A DNA stretch of 64,000 bases from Immersiella caudata (lineage: Eukaryota > Ascomycota > Sordariomycetes > Sordariales > Lasiosphaeriaceae): the NCBI GenBank assembly GCA_030512335.1, contig JAULSU010000002.1:1860001-1924000 (forward strand), written 5' to 3'. Position numbers and translations under genes: made by a program. The notes beneath the pieces were generated by a model, which searched no databases, was not told where the DNA came from, and saw nothing but the letters and a program-made list of their open reading frames with translations. Shown here piece by piece: positions 41,421 through 53,298 of this stretch. The first letter of the stretch is position 1. Every line of letters starts with the position of its first letter.

Positions 41421-43120
41421 ATGCCTTGCCTCCGTGGGCTCGAGGTGTCACTCACCGCACAGCTAACTGGCGACCGGATTCCCGAATTCCCGCACCCGGA
41501 AGGCGCATCGGTGAAGCTAGTCGACGACTCCCAGGGCAACGGCACAGCCGAACACTCGCCCGTGGGTGACGGTGAAACCAGCTCTCCACGATATACCAAG
41601 GCGAAACCTACGGTTTCGGTTTACGTTCCTTCCGTTCCAGGCAAGCCACCGTATCGAGGCTATACCCAGGCCTAGACGTACGAACTAGCAATCCAACGCT
41701 GACAATTGTCCTAGGCTCTCCTTTCTCGATCAACTACAGCGTCGATGAGGTACCCAAGGTTCCCGGTACCATCACGCCGGAGCCTTGCAAGTATCTTTTC
41801 TTCAAGCTCTTCATCAATGGCAGACACATGGCCGACTGGGGCATCGATCCCGTGGTCACACATCAAGGCAGAGTTGACAAGTCGCTCTGGGCACCCTCCG
41901 GTCGTTACAGCGAGTATGCTGGCGTGGAAGGGCGGCATTTTGTCTTCCTCCCTGGTCAGGAAAACAAAAGCTTCGCTGAGGATGGCGGCCTGGTTGAGAT
42001 ACGAGCTTTCCGCGCGATTCAAAGACTTCCCCGGTCCCTAGGCTTGAAGGAGTACCGGAATCAGGAGAACTACGGGATAGCGTAGGCTTTTCTCTCTATG
42101 TGATGATCTCCAAACACTGGCTAACAATAAGGCAGTACTCCTAGTATTGGCCTCGTCGATGAACCACAGGATGTCACAAAGTACAACTGGCACCTCTACG
42201 ACCCTGTCGACTGTCCATATGCGGTATTTCGGCTTCACTACCGGTCCTGGAGGAGCCTCAGACACCTTAATCTCATCCCATCGATTTACTCTGAGCGCTC
42301 ACAGCCGTTGCCAGGATCGCCAAGCCATTGGAGTACTACAGTGCAACCCAACTCGGATAGTCGGAGCCATTTACCCAGTCCAGGAGGTTCATACCAACTC
42401 ATCTCAGTGGATGATGATTCTGTCTTTAACGGCGACACTCCCAAGGGTATCTCGGCTGCCACGTCAGAGTCGCAGCCAGCCGGGTACTTCCTCAAGAGTC
42501 CGCCGGAACGTTTTAACATATTGTCGAGGGCGTCTGGGATTCCTCAACCAAGCAAGACTCTGCGAGATACATTCCGAGAGTCATACCTGCAGCGCCCCTT
42601 GCCAGAGCTCCCAATGGAAGACCCCGCGCCGTTTAGCAGACGAACTTCAGTTGCATCAACAAGATCTGCTACTTCCGCAACGCCTTCGCTAACACCCTCT
42701 CTCGTCCAGTACGTTGACGATGGGTCTTTCGAGGAGGATGATATCGAGATCGGAGTTGCACATACCATTCGAATTGAGCAGCCAGAAGAGGCAAAACTTG
42801 ATGAATCAGTGGACTGCTCTAGCTCTGACTACGAGACGTCCCCACCGTCAACGAAAACCTCGGGTTCGCCGCAAGAAAACCCCTCGCCCAGCCGTTACCT
42901 ACCGACTACCAGTAGTATGTTGGAGGCGCAGTACAGCATGGTTTCTCCGGTACGAGAGTCAGCGGCGCTCGAAACCAGAGAGCCAATTAACAACAGCCCT
43001 TCCCTCGTTCAGCATCGTGGGAGCCACCGATCCCACCTCACAACGCCGATGCAGCTGAGCGAGTCGGAATGGATGAGCCGCACTCCGTCCCCAGCGCATG
43101 CCGGAATGACACGCGGATAG
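41421..43120 (+). CDS. Conserved fungal protein of unknown function
   Basis: Three exons, join(41421..41640,41715..42081,42136..43120), 523 residues. Intron 1 has a GC donor (AG followed by GCAAGC); every GT alternative leads to a stop. The first 210 residues look like a globular domain with beta-rich segments (GLEVSLTAQLTG, FSINYSVDE, YLFFKLFINGRHMADWGI, RHFVFLPGQENK, GLVEIRAFRAIQR) ending with PYAVFRLHYRSWRSLRHLNL. The rest is Ser/Pro/Thr-rich, acidic in places and probably disordered. I recall similar proteins from other Sordariomycetes only as hypothetical. No signal peptide or membrane helix is seen. The globular part may be an immunoglobulin-like or jelly-roll fold; that is a guess from strand pattern. 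Confidence 0.78.
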
Positions 43121-43689
43121 AGCCCGCGCGAGCAGTCGGCTGGTCGGTCTATATTTTCGGGCTTGCTCAAAAAGAAGAAACACACCGAATCTCCTAGGCG
43201 GATGACGGTGGCTGCAATCCCTCCACGAGAAGCTTATAGACCGGTCCCAGGACCGTACATGGGAAACGAGGACATTGGAGGATGGATCTGATGGTGGTAT
43301 GAGACAAGTGAGCCAGGGGAAGATCATGTAGAGCCTGCGCATTGGGCAATTCGGAAGTTGGCGTCTAACCAGGAAGTCTGGGGTTTCCTATTTTGTTCTT
43401 TGATACCCTTCTGAGTTCTGTTTCATTCGGTTGTCTAAGGCGTGGATATGACAGAGAACTCAGTTGCGTATCGGATCAACTGCCCAAGGAGGTAGATGGG
43501 CATCTTCTCTCCTAGATAGATAGTATGAGATAGACTCCGGTTTAGAGGAGGAGAGCGCGGATTCCTTCCGGAGATGATCTCTTACGAATGGGACAGTTAC
43601 TTCGCTGACTTGTTTGGGCTTTTCAGCGGCTGTTGAAATGACAATCCTACCTGGAGAGGAGCATGGGAATGTCTTCCCATCGAAACTCT
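43121..43689. other. Intergenic between converging genes
   Basis: The conserved hypothetical gene and the OXNAD1-like gene converge here. I see no gene-like frame or repeat. Confidence 0.5.
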
Positions 43690-44671
43690 TTACCACCATT
43701 TCTCAGACAACACGCTCCCCTTCTCCATTCCTAAGCCATCGTCCGCAACCAGCCTCTCAACAAACTCATCCGTCATCGCAGGCAAGCCACATACATACAC
43801 TGCCGCTTTCTCCTTTTCTCCTCCGAGAGCCTCATCGACGTCCCCAAGCCCCATCCTCCTTTTCTCAAACGGTACATCGCCCCCTTCCCACCTCACCACT
43901 CCACCGCCCTCTCCACCCCCCGTAAGAAACAATTTCAGCCCCCCCTTTAACTTACCGGTGCGGAACAGTTCTGCTATCCTCTCTACAAACAACATGCCCT
44001 TTACATCCCTGGGTGCACCCGGATCCCTCATCGAATACAGAAACCAGACCTCCAACTCTGCCGCTTCCGGTCCCTCCGCTATAGAACTAAGCATGCTAAC
44101 CAGCGGGTTCACACCCACTCCTCCCGCCACAAACACCACTCTCTTCAACCCCCTCTGGGGTATCCCAGGAGGCGGGTAGACGAAACTCCCCCCTACGCGA
44201 ACGGAGACGGGTGTGTTGAGCAGAATGGAAGGAGGTTGATAGAGGTAGGACGCCGCAGGGTTGGATGGGGAGCGTTGGACGGCTAGTTCGACATAGGGAT
44301 TAGGATTGGATGGAGAGTAGAGGGCATGGGAAGGGGGAGACGTGATGGTGAAGCCGCCTGGTTTAGGGAGGAAGGGGAGGTAGACGTCTAGCCATTGGCC
44401 AGGGAGGAACTAGGGAAGGGTTAGTTTGGGTTGTTGTGGTGGAGGGGGAGCTGGGGGAGGTATACCTTGATTCCGAGGGTTGGGAGGGTGAGATGAAAGA
44501 TGCGGATGCTAGGGTTAGTTTGGTCGATGGAGGCGATGATGGTCTGGTGTAGGGCCTAGGGATTTGTGGAGCGGGTTAGATGTGGAAAGGTCATAGGCAG
44601 CAAAGGTGGATGGGACGCACGGCATCGCGGGGCTCTGCGGCGGTGCGTTCAATGTGGCTTTCTTTGGACAT
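43690..44671 (-). CDS. OXNAD1-like flavin/NAD-binding oxidoreductase
   Basis: Three exons, complement(join(43690..44409,44466..44555,44621..44671)), 286 residues, all phase 0 boundaries. The ferredoxin-NADP reductase fold is visible: FAD-binding barrel with FLPGQWLDVYLPFL and GGFTITSPPS, then the NAD-binding part with VVFVAGGVGVNPLVSML, VWFLYSMRDP and VYVCGLPAMTDEFVERL. Lengths match human OXNAD1 and fungal relatives. These enzymes move electrons between NAD(P)H and flavin, and a partner is not known. The short first exon (MSKESHIERTAAEPRDA) is not a clear mitochondrial presequence. The gene is rich in microsatellite-like T/C tracts in its NAD-binding part. Confidence 0.85.
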
Positions 44672-45740
44672 TTTGTCTTTTGTAGTGAATGGCATGGACT
44701 GATAACATAACATAACACAAGGAATTACTTCTGGCTGGACACTTGTTTGATGGGCCCCAATGTAGTGCGGGACGGGAGTGAGCGGTCGAGATGAACGCGG
44801 CGGCAAACAGATTCAAGCATCACACCCCACTTCTTAGCTTGATAGGCCAAGCTGCTGAAGTTGAGGAGAAAGGAAAGAGCGTCTCGCGCACGATGGCGCT
44901 GTCAAACTCTAAGGTCCTTTGTACGGAAGTAGCGATTCCGTAGCTACAGTCTCGGTGTTGTGTACATTCGTACCCGACGCGAGAAAGGTCGACAACGAAA
45001 GATGTTGATGAGACGGACGTTGGCGTTCAAGGTGCGTGCTACCTTGGTAGTTCCGTGGCGGGGTTCAACATGCGTGCTTGGCCCTGATGTGCCTAGGTTG
45101 GTCCCGAAGACTGGAAACGACCCTGATTGGCAGGGGTAATCGCGCCCATCTGCGGCTTTGAAAGGCCGTTTTCGGGTTGTTTCCACCATCCGCGCGTGAC
45201 ATCAAATCGATAAGCTTTCACCAAATCCAAATCGAAGTGCAAACCTCAAAGAACTACACGGTTTCTTTATTTTATTACCCAACACATCAAACGCAAGAGC
45301 CAGAGTAAGGCTAAAGCCAAACTGGCGGGGTCAAGGTGCGCTCATCCTCGATCCGAACGAAGCCCAGGGCACGTTCATTGAGCCCCACAGCTAAATTCGA
45401 GGCCCACTCACCTAGAAATCCGAATCGTCACTCGTCGCCTTCGAGGCCCAGTACCCAAACCTCTGACGCTGAACCAGCGTCCGCGCCTCCGGTGAAGGTT
45501 CAGAATGCGAAGACCGAAAAAGAGTGCGTTGCAAACCCTGCAGTCGAGCTCTTCGAGCTTCAAAAACCCGCAGACTCCCAGTTGTGCTGACTCTTTGCAG
45601 GCGCGAAACTTCGGACGACCTCGATCGATACCACGTCGTGCCTCACTCTTTCCCGGACTATGGGTAATACAGCAACTCCTTGTCGAAATGAAAGCGAGGC
45701 TGACAATCGTTTCCAAAGCTCTGTAAAGGGAGCAGTCAAG
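44672..45740. other. Divergent intergenic region
   Basis: About 1.07 kb between the OXNAD1-like and SUMO-protease start codons. A Ser/Pro-rich open frame at 45336-45590 precedes the protease gene but has no link I can prove to it. It may be leader sequence. Confidence 0.45.
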
Positions 45741-48700
45741 ATGCCTCCGCTCCCGAACGCGCGCATGGTGAGGCAACCTGCACTTCCTTGCCAGGTACCC
45801 TACTGACGCAAACTAGAGGGGGTTTGGACCAGTTCGTCCGGTGAATAACTTGAGCGGCTCAAGTAGTCTGGTATCCAACGGGGCATGGAGGCCTACGCAA
45901 TCGCTCTCCGTACTCGAAACCAGCGCTGGGAAACGAGCAAGACCGACAAGCACAATTACCGATGGTCCTGCCACAAAAAGATCGAGAACAGAGTACACAC
46001 AATCGCATATGGTACTGGCTGATCCGGATGAAGCCGACGTATATGCCAGAACAGATGTACATGGAAGTCAGAAATCCAGCACGCCGATTCAGGAGTTTCG
46101 CAATGTGGAAAATGGGTCAAAATATCCGAGTCATCCCAAGCGTAAGCCGCGAGGACGTCGACCTAGTTTTTCCCCGACCACCGGAGCGCGCAGGACGGTG
46201 CGCTCACACAATCTGGACCTCCCTGGCGACCAAATCCAAGATGTTGACGATGACGAGGACCACCTAGCACCACAACGCGCCGCCCAGCCTGCCAGGTCGA
46301 ATGTAGGCGGAGACGTGTCAGATGCCCAGTTCTACGGGCAAAGGCATAGTCGAAATGCGCAGGACGAGAGCAACAAGAGGCGGCGCATCGGAGCTAGGAT
46401 GTATAGCAACGACATGGACGAGCTTGGGGATGATTTGTCCTCAGTGCCCAAGAGGGCGACAGCTCACCAGCTCGGCGCTAACGCTTCCAGCGCTTCCCGC
46501 AGAGGAGACATTTCTAAGACTGATTGGGCAAAGGTGCCTCTATCAGACTCCGTTAAAGTCATGGATGGTGAAGAGGGCGTTCTGATCGTGGCTGCGGTGT
46601 GTCTCATGGACCTACGATATAAAGCGCCCCGTCGCAAAGAGCCAGGGTTGCCATACTATTTGCGGCCAGACTCGCAGAACAACCTTCGAGCATTCACGGC
46701 GGATGGACGGCTGCCGCAGGAGAATAGCTGGATAAAGATCACAGCGGATACGTCCAAGCTTTTCTTCAACACAGAATCCCCCTTTATCAAGGTCTCGCAG
46801 CCATGGGATACTAAATCAAGAGTCGGTTCTATGATGGTTCTGCGCTTTGACAGTCCCGATGACGCTGCGTGGGTTGAAAAATGGGCGCGCGTCAAGCTCA
46901 AATCCGTACCTATCAGTGAGATGCAAAGGTTTGTTTTCTTCTCTAATGTGTTGTATTTGGGCTTTGCTGACTTGATGTAGCGACAAACTTCACCAAACCT
47001 ACGTCAACGCCGTTGAGGAGGTGTCAAAGGAGCTTAACAAGGGTCCTAGTCCTAGAAGAGCGTCTTTAGACTTTGATGCACCAGATACGCGGCCAGTAGA
47101 AGGGCAAGCCGGCTCACTGGAAAGTGAAGCTGCAAGTTCGCCCCCCAGATCCTTAAGCTCCAGAGGCCGCCTCCTCAAAGACGGCATGCGCCTTTCGGAG
47201 AAGAAAGCTATCCAAAACGACATCGGGCAGCTCTCCGATAGACCGGTGCGAGTGGTCAGCGACATTGAAATATACAGCGATTTCAAGGGATCCCCAGAGC
47301 AGCCGGCTACAAGACGCTCCCAAAGGAACAAATCGGGTGGGAGGCAGTCGGTCGTTGTTGAAGACCTACCTCGTTGGACGGAGCAGAATCCTGGCTGGGA
47401 CAAGGACTGGGGCCGGCCTTTGGTGCTCAAGCGCTCCCGAGTAGACAAGGAGGATATTCCGAGATTAGACGAAGGCCAATGCTTGAACGACAACCTCATC
47501 GAATACGGCCTCCGCTTTTTGTTCGACGCGTACGAAGAGAAATCCGGTTTGACTGGCCGGGTTTACGTTCACAACACGCACTTTTACACAAAGCTCACTT
47601 CCAACAAGTCCTACAACGGCAAAATCAACTATGACGGCGTCAAGAGTTGGACGTCGAAAGTCGACCTCCTTTCCTATGACTACGTTGTGGTCCCAGTAAA
47701 TGAGTCTTTTCACTGGTGGCTCGCCATCATTTGCAATCCAGGCAGGCTGGACCCTGATGCGCCAAGACCGTCAACTAGTCTTCAGGTCGACAAGGACAAC
47801 GAAGCGGTGCCAGAATCGAATGGGGGAGCTGTCTCGGATGCGGAAGTGATGAGCGTGGGGGATAGGAGGCCACTGCGTTCACCCAGAGAGTTCGCCGTGG
47901 TAGACCTACGTCACTTGTCCATCGATAGCCCCAAGGTCGCAAGGCACGCCCACAATGATGTTGACAATCACGTTGTCGATTTGGTTCAAGATGATGCAGT
48001 CGAGAAAGCCGCCACGGAAGGCACTCGCCGACCTGCAAAGCGCGGGCGGAAATCAGCCGGACCTCCCCCAAAAGTCTACGACCCACAAGAAACGAGGATC
48101 ATCACTTTGGACTCTTTAGGCGGTGGCCACTCCAGCTCGGTGACATGCTTGAAACACTATCTTTCTGCTGAATTCGAGCACAAACGGCAAAAGGTCATAG
48201 AAACGCTTCCCGTACAACTGGGCATGAAGGCGACGAACATTCCGGAGCAGGACAACTTCTGCGACTGTGGTGTTTATCTTCTGGGTTATGCTCAGGAGTT
48301 TTTCAGGGAACCCGACAAGTTCGTCCAAACTCTTCTGCAGAAAAAGACACCTGACTGGAATTTCAATCCCTCCAAGCTTCGGCGGTTGTGGAGACACACA
48401 ATCAGGGAACAGCACGCAATATCCCATGGCCTTGATAGACCTGATGACTCCGAAGAGCACGATGTGATCTCAGGGTCGAGGGCAGCGACTGGGTCGCAAA
48501 GCAGCCTGCGGGGGGCCGGGGTCGGTGGAGTCAGGGAGTCGACGCCGCCTCCCGGGCTGGACTCCGGCGCCGTCGATATTTCCTGTAAAAAGTCACAGGC
48601 GGGACCGGAATACGTTGAACTTGGAGCTGAGTCTGCAATCAGCCCACGCGTTGGCGGAGGGCCCAAGAGAGAACTTCACGGGGAGGCGCCATCGGAGCCA

Positions 48701-49339
48701 TCGCCCAGCAAGGCAAGGCTGCCAGGCGCCTGGCCGGCTGCGGATGGATCTAGCGATGAGGTTTCTCTTCTGCAGCTTCCTGAACACGGGAGCCCCCAGA
48801 GAGACGCTGCTCGCCGTGTCGAGAAGAAATTGGACTCGTGGCAAGGTCCGGGTGGTGAGGTAAAATTCATCTCTACCCTCCCGGTGTCTTCACCAACCGA
48901 CAATGAACCAACTGGTGAGGAAATCACCGACATCAAAGACATCGAGCTGAAATCGCCTGCGACCTCGCGCAGGAAATATCTCCCCAGAAGATATTCCTCC
49001 GAAGATATCAGAGTGCTTGGCTCGAAGAAGATTGGCCGAATCCCGGCTGCGGAACCGGACAATAGACCCAGCTCAAGGACAGACTCCGGAGATGTCAGCG
49101 AGATTACCACAAGCAAGTTCTTTGCTAAGACAACGCCGGACAACAGACCGATCACTAGAGGTCATGCTGAAAGTACTGTGTATACCCAGGCCCGGTTCGC
49201 TTCACCCTCATCGCCCGCGTTTCGGGGGAGTCATACGGAGGGGCGGCCTCGTTTGAGGGTTCCCGCAGTCGCGGCCGCAGAGCTAGTTAGGCCACAAGAA
49301 GCCATAGATCTCACGGAAGAGGAGTCAGGCGTGATCTAG
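45741..49339 (+). CDS. Ulp-type SUMO protease (peptidase C48, Ulp2-like)
   Basis: Three exons, join(45741..45767,45817..46928,46981..49339), 1165 residues. Exon 1 codes only for MPPLPNARM. The N-terminal 500 residues are mostly disordered and basic, with a folded part around residues 240-390 (SKTDWAKVPLSDSVKVMDG, MMVLRFDSPDDAAWVEKW). The protease domain follows (GQCLNDNLIEYGLRFLF). The triad is His about 624 (VNESFHWWLAII), Asp about 757 (RIITLDSLGG) and Cys about 809 (NFCDCGVYLL), with a long insertion between His and Asp, as in Ulp2/SENP6-7. The C-terminus is disordered. Ulp2-like enzymes trim poly-SUMO chains in the nucleus. The Ulp2 rather than Ulp1 call is inferred from size and insertion. 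Confidence 0.9.
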
Positions 49340-49869
49340 TTGATCTAGCCTTTCGGGCCGAGAGCAGGTGGTGAAGAAAAACTAGTTGTTTGTGTGGAGT
49401 TTGGTGCATGGAATGGCGTTGGTACTATTGAATTCATCGATGAGTTTATCGTTTCTAGTGAGGTCGTCATCACTTCGGCGCTGAGGTTGTTATTAGCATG
49501 AGCATTTGGTGTTTCGGTGTACCACATTTTGGTCAGTGAGGGGGACTGCACAGGTGCAAGGCGTTTTGATGGGGGAACAAGCGTAATGAAATCATACCAT
49601 ACAAAAGTTATATTGGGGGAAGGATGGATGTCAAGGCATAGCGAGATATTCTCGGTAGGCAGCAGCGGGTTAGAGGCGATGATAAATAATTTTCACCATA
49701 CAATGCTGTTCACATATGTACAAGATATTGACATGTTCCCCATGTCAGGCAGAATAGTGTGATCTATCGCCTTGTTTTCCAACACACGCTTCGGGTGGGG
49801 TCTTGCTCGTAGTGATGACGAGAAATGCCCTTGCTTCACCCCACTCGCCTTTCCATATGACGAGAATGT
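49340..49869. other. Intergenic between converging genes
   Basis: The SUMO protease gene and RRP9 converge here. Small open frames only; no recognisable feature. Confidence 0.5.
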
Positions 49870-51684
49870 CTATTCTTCATCCTCCTCCCCGTCTTCACCG
49901 TCCGACACTTCACCGTTTATCCCATTTTGTCTAACAATCTTTGGCACCTCGAAGACCATGGCTCCGCATTTGCCTTCTTCCAAGTATTTCCATCTCCCTA
50001 GTCGCATCTCCTTGCCAGTGGCAATAACGACGCAGAGACCATCTTTTCCTCTGTCCCCCCTCTCAAAAAGAGCGATATCGTTGATGATGCCCCTGATCAG
50101 ATGGCTGCTTTTGGTCTTCTCTTCTGCCGAGTGGTTGATAGGCTCATCTATCACACCATTGGTGAGTGTTTCACTCGGGTCCTCTCCTAGCACGCCAATA
50201 GGCTCGATCTTCTTCTTGTCTTCACTCAACCTCCATACTCTGATGCAACCGTCCCAACTTCCCGTGAGGATGACGTCTGTGTAGGGGATTGTCCGCAGCG
50301 CTGTGATAGACCGCGGCTGCGGAGCAGGTACCACCTGCGGATCGGGATCTGCGTCGGCCGAAGCCTCGGCTGGTGTCAGGGGGACGTCGAGGCCGTGTGC
50401 GCAGGGGACCACGAAGACGGCCTTCTTGCGTTGGATGCTCCACAGGGAAACGTCACCATTATCGCTACCGGTGACGAAAAGCTCGTCATCAATCATGGAG
50501 ACACGATCCATGCTGCCAGGGTGGGCGGCGGACTCCTTCTTGACCTTGGAAGGGGCCTTTTTCTCACCACCTTGGCCGCCGCGGAAGACAAGCTGGGATT
50601 CCTCGGGTACCTTCCAATAGCGCGCCGTGCGGTCACGGGCACCAACGGTGACGCAGCGCTCTTGGGCGAGGGCGTCGACGTCGAGGATCTCGTCTTGGTG
50701 ACCGAACAGAGTCTCGATATAGGCCAGCTCGTCTAGCGACCAACATTTGACTGTTCTGTCCTTGGAGCAGGAGTAAATCTGGTTGGTACCACGCCGGAAG
50801 GCGAGGCCAGTTACGGCGTCGCGGTGGTGCGTGAAGGCGCGGATAGGGGTGAGGTCTTCGGCATTGTGCACGACCATGCGCTTGTCGGCGCCGCCCGTGA
50901 CAACAAACTTGCCGTCTTGGGAGGCCCTGACAGTGAGTATAGCACCGGTGTGACCTCTATACGCCTTATCTTTTGCTTTCCTAGAGTCTGACTTGGTAAA
51001 GCACACTCTCTCGGGCTTCCGCTTTGGCGGTGCAGGGGGCTTCTTGGGCTTCTTTTTCGTCGTTTGTGGCCACTGGTCCTTGGGAAGATCCTGGAGACGC
51101 CATTTCGTGAGTTGGCCGTCCTTGGTAGTTGTGTAGGCATATGGTGCGCAAACGGCCACGGAAGTTACCGTCCCTGAGTTCCAGCGGAATTGTGTATGTG
51201 CTGCTTTTTGGAAGTCGAGCTTCGAGGCAAGGCGGCGGTAGACCTTGCCCTTGGACTCGGCGACATCCTCCTCTAGGCGCTCGGCCAGAAGGTCGCGATC
51301 GATCTGCTCAGCGTCGAAAGCATATTCGTCGCCTTCTAGCTCTTCGACTTCCTGTCGTGTCTTCTCGAGGTATCGCTGTGCAAGTCTTAGACGCTTCTCG
51401 GCGGCGGTCTCTCCTTCGTTCTCCGAGTCATCCGAGGCCGCATCAGAGGCGTCTCTGTCTGGGAGCTCATCGCCACTTAGATCTGAGTCCAGGTCGCTGC
51501 CGGAGATCGATTCATCGCGGTCAATGGGCTTCTTTGGCGCAGGGGCGGATCTGGTTGATGCGGGTGCTTTGGTGGTCGGTCGAGAGCCAGCCTTCGACGT
51601 AGCTACTTTCTTTTTGGGCGCTTCTGTTGCTGCAGGGCGTTTCCTCTTCTTCTGGGCGCCCGGGGCTGTGAAAAAAGACGACAT
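49870..51684 (-). CDS. RRP9: U3 snoRNP WD40 protein Rrp9 (U3-55K)
   Basis: A single exon of 604 residues from MSSFFTAPGAQKKRKRP; an ATG eight codons upstream exists but the chosen start fits the family. The N-terminus is Lys-rich (nuclear or nucleolar targeting), then an acidic Ser/Asp stretch, then a helical part (AEKRLRLAQRYLEKTRQEVEEL) that is highly conserved in Rrp9. A WD40 propeller follows (YRGHTGAILTVRASQDGKFV, THHRDAVTGLAF, FGHQDEILDVDAL, VILTGSWDGCIRVWRL). Rrp9 binds the B/C motif of U3 snoRNA and is needed for early 18S rRNA processing in the nucleolus. The acidic C-terminal tail (GEEDEE) is normal. Its promoter now contains a transposon that begins 95 bp before the start codon. 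Confidence 0.94.
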   Translation of the reverse strand: MSSFFTAPGAQKKRKRPAATEAPKKKVATSKAGSRPTTKAPASTRSAPAPKKPIDRDESISGSDLDSDLSGDELPDRDASDAASDDSENEGETAAEKRLRLAQRYLEKTRQEVEELEGDEYAFDAEQIDRDLLAERLEEDVAESKGKVYRRLASKLDFQKAAHTQFRWNSGTVTSVAVCAPYAYTTTKDGQLTKWRLQDLPKDQWPQTTKKKPKKPPAPPKRKPERVCFTKSDSRKAKDKAYRGHTGAILTVRASQDGKFVVTGGADKRMVVHNAEDLTPIRAFTHHRDAVTGLAFRRGTNQIYSCSKDRTVKCWSLDELAYIETLFGHQDEILDVDALAQERCVTVGARDRTARYWKVPEESQLVFRGGQGGEKKAPSKVKKESAAHPGSMDRVSMIDDELFVTGSDNGDVSLWSIQRKKAVFVVPCAHGLDVPLTPAEASADADPDPQVVPAPQPRSITALRTIPYTDVILTGSWDGCIRVWRLSEDKKKIEPIGVLGEDPSETLTNGVIDEPINHSAEEKTKSSHLIRGIINDIALFERGDRGKDGLCVVIATGKEMRLGRWKYLEEGKCGAMVFEVPKIVRQNGINGEVSDGEDGEEDEE

Positions 51685-51779
51685 AGTTGCGCTGGCGGCG
51701 GATTGCACTCCTCAAGTGCTGTGTCGTCTGCCTTGCGCTGGCCTGCGCTGCGGTTTCATCAAAATTTCTTGAGAACCTA

Positions 51780-51833
51780 CGGAGGTGCCTTTCAAAAGTT
51801 CTGCACAATGCCAAGCCAGCCACACCCCTTTAA
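51780..51833 (+). repeat. Left terminal inverted repeat (54 bp)
   Basis: It begins CGGAGGTGCC and ends CCTTTAA. It is a perfect reverse complement of 53245-53298, and the match stops at the next base. Confidence 0.98.
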
Positions 51834-51928
51834 CTGAATGATCAGCAACCACACCACATCTGGTCTGGCCACGTAATGTTACCCCTCAGCCCCGCTTCCA
51901 CAGCTCAACAGTCAACACAACGATCAAG

Positions 51929-53215
51929 ATGTCGCCAAATACAGATATTTCCATGCGTGCGCTTATTGTTACCCTCAAATCCCCTATTGTAGGCCTTTCT
52001 TCGGCTGATATCTTTGCACAAACCGGGGTTTCCGTTAATACCGTCAATCGAATATATGCCAGGGCTATTGAGCGTGGGTTTGATCCAAATATACGGCCTT
52101 TGATCATCAAGAACGAATGGGTCGAAGATGCTCCCCGTTCTGGCCGCCCACGAAAACACACCCCTGAAAATACCGAGAAGGTTATCGCTAAGGTTCGCAA
52201 AGATCGATATGGCCGTGAGAAATCCTGTGCTGATCTGGCCGGTGAGCTCAGTGCCGAGGGCCTCGACATCTCAGCTATTACGATCTGGAGGATCCTCAAA
52301 TCAGCAGGGTTCAACAAAACGAAGCCAACGAGGAAGCCTGGGTTGACGAAGAAGATGAAGGAGGAACGACTGAAGTGGTGTCTTGATCATAAAGATTGGA
52401 CTTTAGAGGATTGGAAGCGTGTTATTTAGTCTGATGAAACTTCTGTTGTATTACTTCACCGCCGGGGAGGATATCGTATTTGGAGGAAACCTGATGAGCG
52501 TTTTCTTAAAAGCTGTATTCGTGAACGATGGAAAGGATATTCGGAGTTTATGTTTTGGGGTTGTTTTTCGTACGATCAAAAGGGGCCTTGTCATTGCTGG
52601 CTTCCAGAAACGAAGGCTGAAAAGGAACAAGCTGAGAAGGATCTTGAGGAATGGAATAAAGAGCTGGAGCCAATATTGCGTAACGAGTGGGAGTTGAATA
52701 CGTCAATGGGAAGGCTTGGCTTGGTTGCGAAACGAGGTACAAAACCACAATGGCGATGGAATAAAACAAACGGCAAACTCGTACGAGAATCAAAAGGAGG
52801 TATCGACTGGTATCGCTATCAGACCAAGATCCTTATACCAAAGCTTATTCCTTTCGCCAAAAGCTGTGGGCCAAATACGCTCGTTCAGGAGGATAAGGCT
52901 AGCGCACACGCTCATCGCGCTCAACAGCGTATATACGATATCTATCAGGTACACCGACTCCTTTGGCCAGGTAATTCCCCTGATCTTAACATGATAGAGC
53001 CTTGTTGGTTCTGGATGAAGAGAGAAACAACTAAAAAGGGAGCCCCAAAGAGCAGGGCTGAGGCTATTCGAGCATGGGAGGAATGCTGGAATAAAAACCT
53101 CACTCAGGAGCGTATTCAGGCCTGGATTGAAAGGATTATTGAGCATATACAACAGGTAATAAGGTGTGAAGGAGGCAACGAGTATCGAGAGGGCCGGAAA
53201 AGAATAAGGAGCTAG
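51929..53215 (+). pseudogene. Tc1/mariner transposase, one nonsense codon
   Basis: The frame runs 429 codons with a single TAG at 52427-52429. The N-terminal third has a helix-turn-helix (GLSSADIFAQTGVSVNTVNR) and a second DNA-binding region (SGRPRKHTPE, ISAITIWRILKSAGFNKTKP). The DDE catalytic part begins right after the stop: SDETSV holds the first Asp, VQEDKASAHAH the second, and NSPDLNMIEPCW the third acidic residue. The stop stands where the family has Trp before SDE. TGG to TAG is a TpG to TpA change, i.e. CpA to TpA on the other strand, the favoured RIP context. A single such change is only suggestive. The copy is probably non-autonomous unless the stop is read through. Confidence 0.93.
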
Positions 53216-53244
53216 GGGGCCAAGATGGCCAGGGTTGTATGTAA

Positions 53245-53298
53245 TTAAAGGGGTGTGGCTGGCTTGGCATTGTGCAGAACTTTTGAAAGGCACCTCCG
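53245..53298 (-). repeat. Right terminal inverted repeat (54 bp)
   Basis: It begins TTAAAGGGG on the plus strand and ends GGCACCTCCG just before the TA duplication. It is identical in reverse to the left repeat. Confidence 0.98.

Noticed and set aside
45336..45590. A Ser/Pro-rich frame that might be an upstream exon of the SUMO protease
   Set aside because: No convincing donor or phase links it to the exon at 45741, which has its own good start codon.
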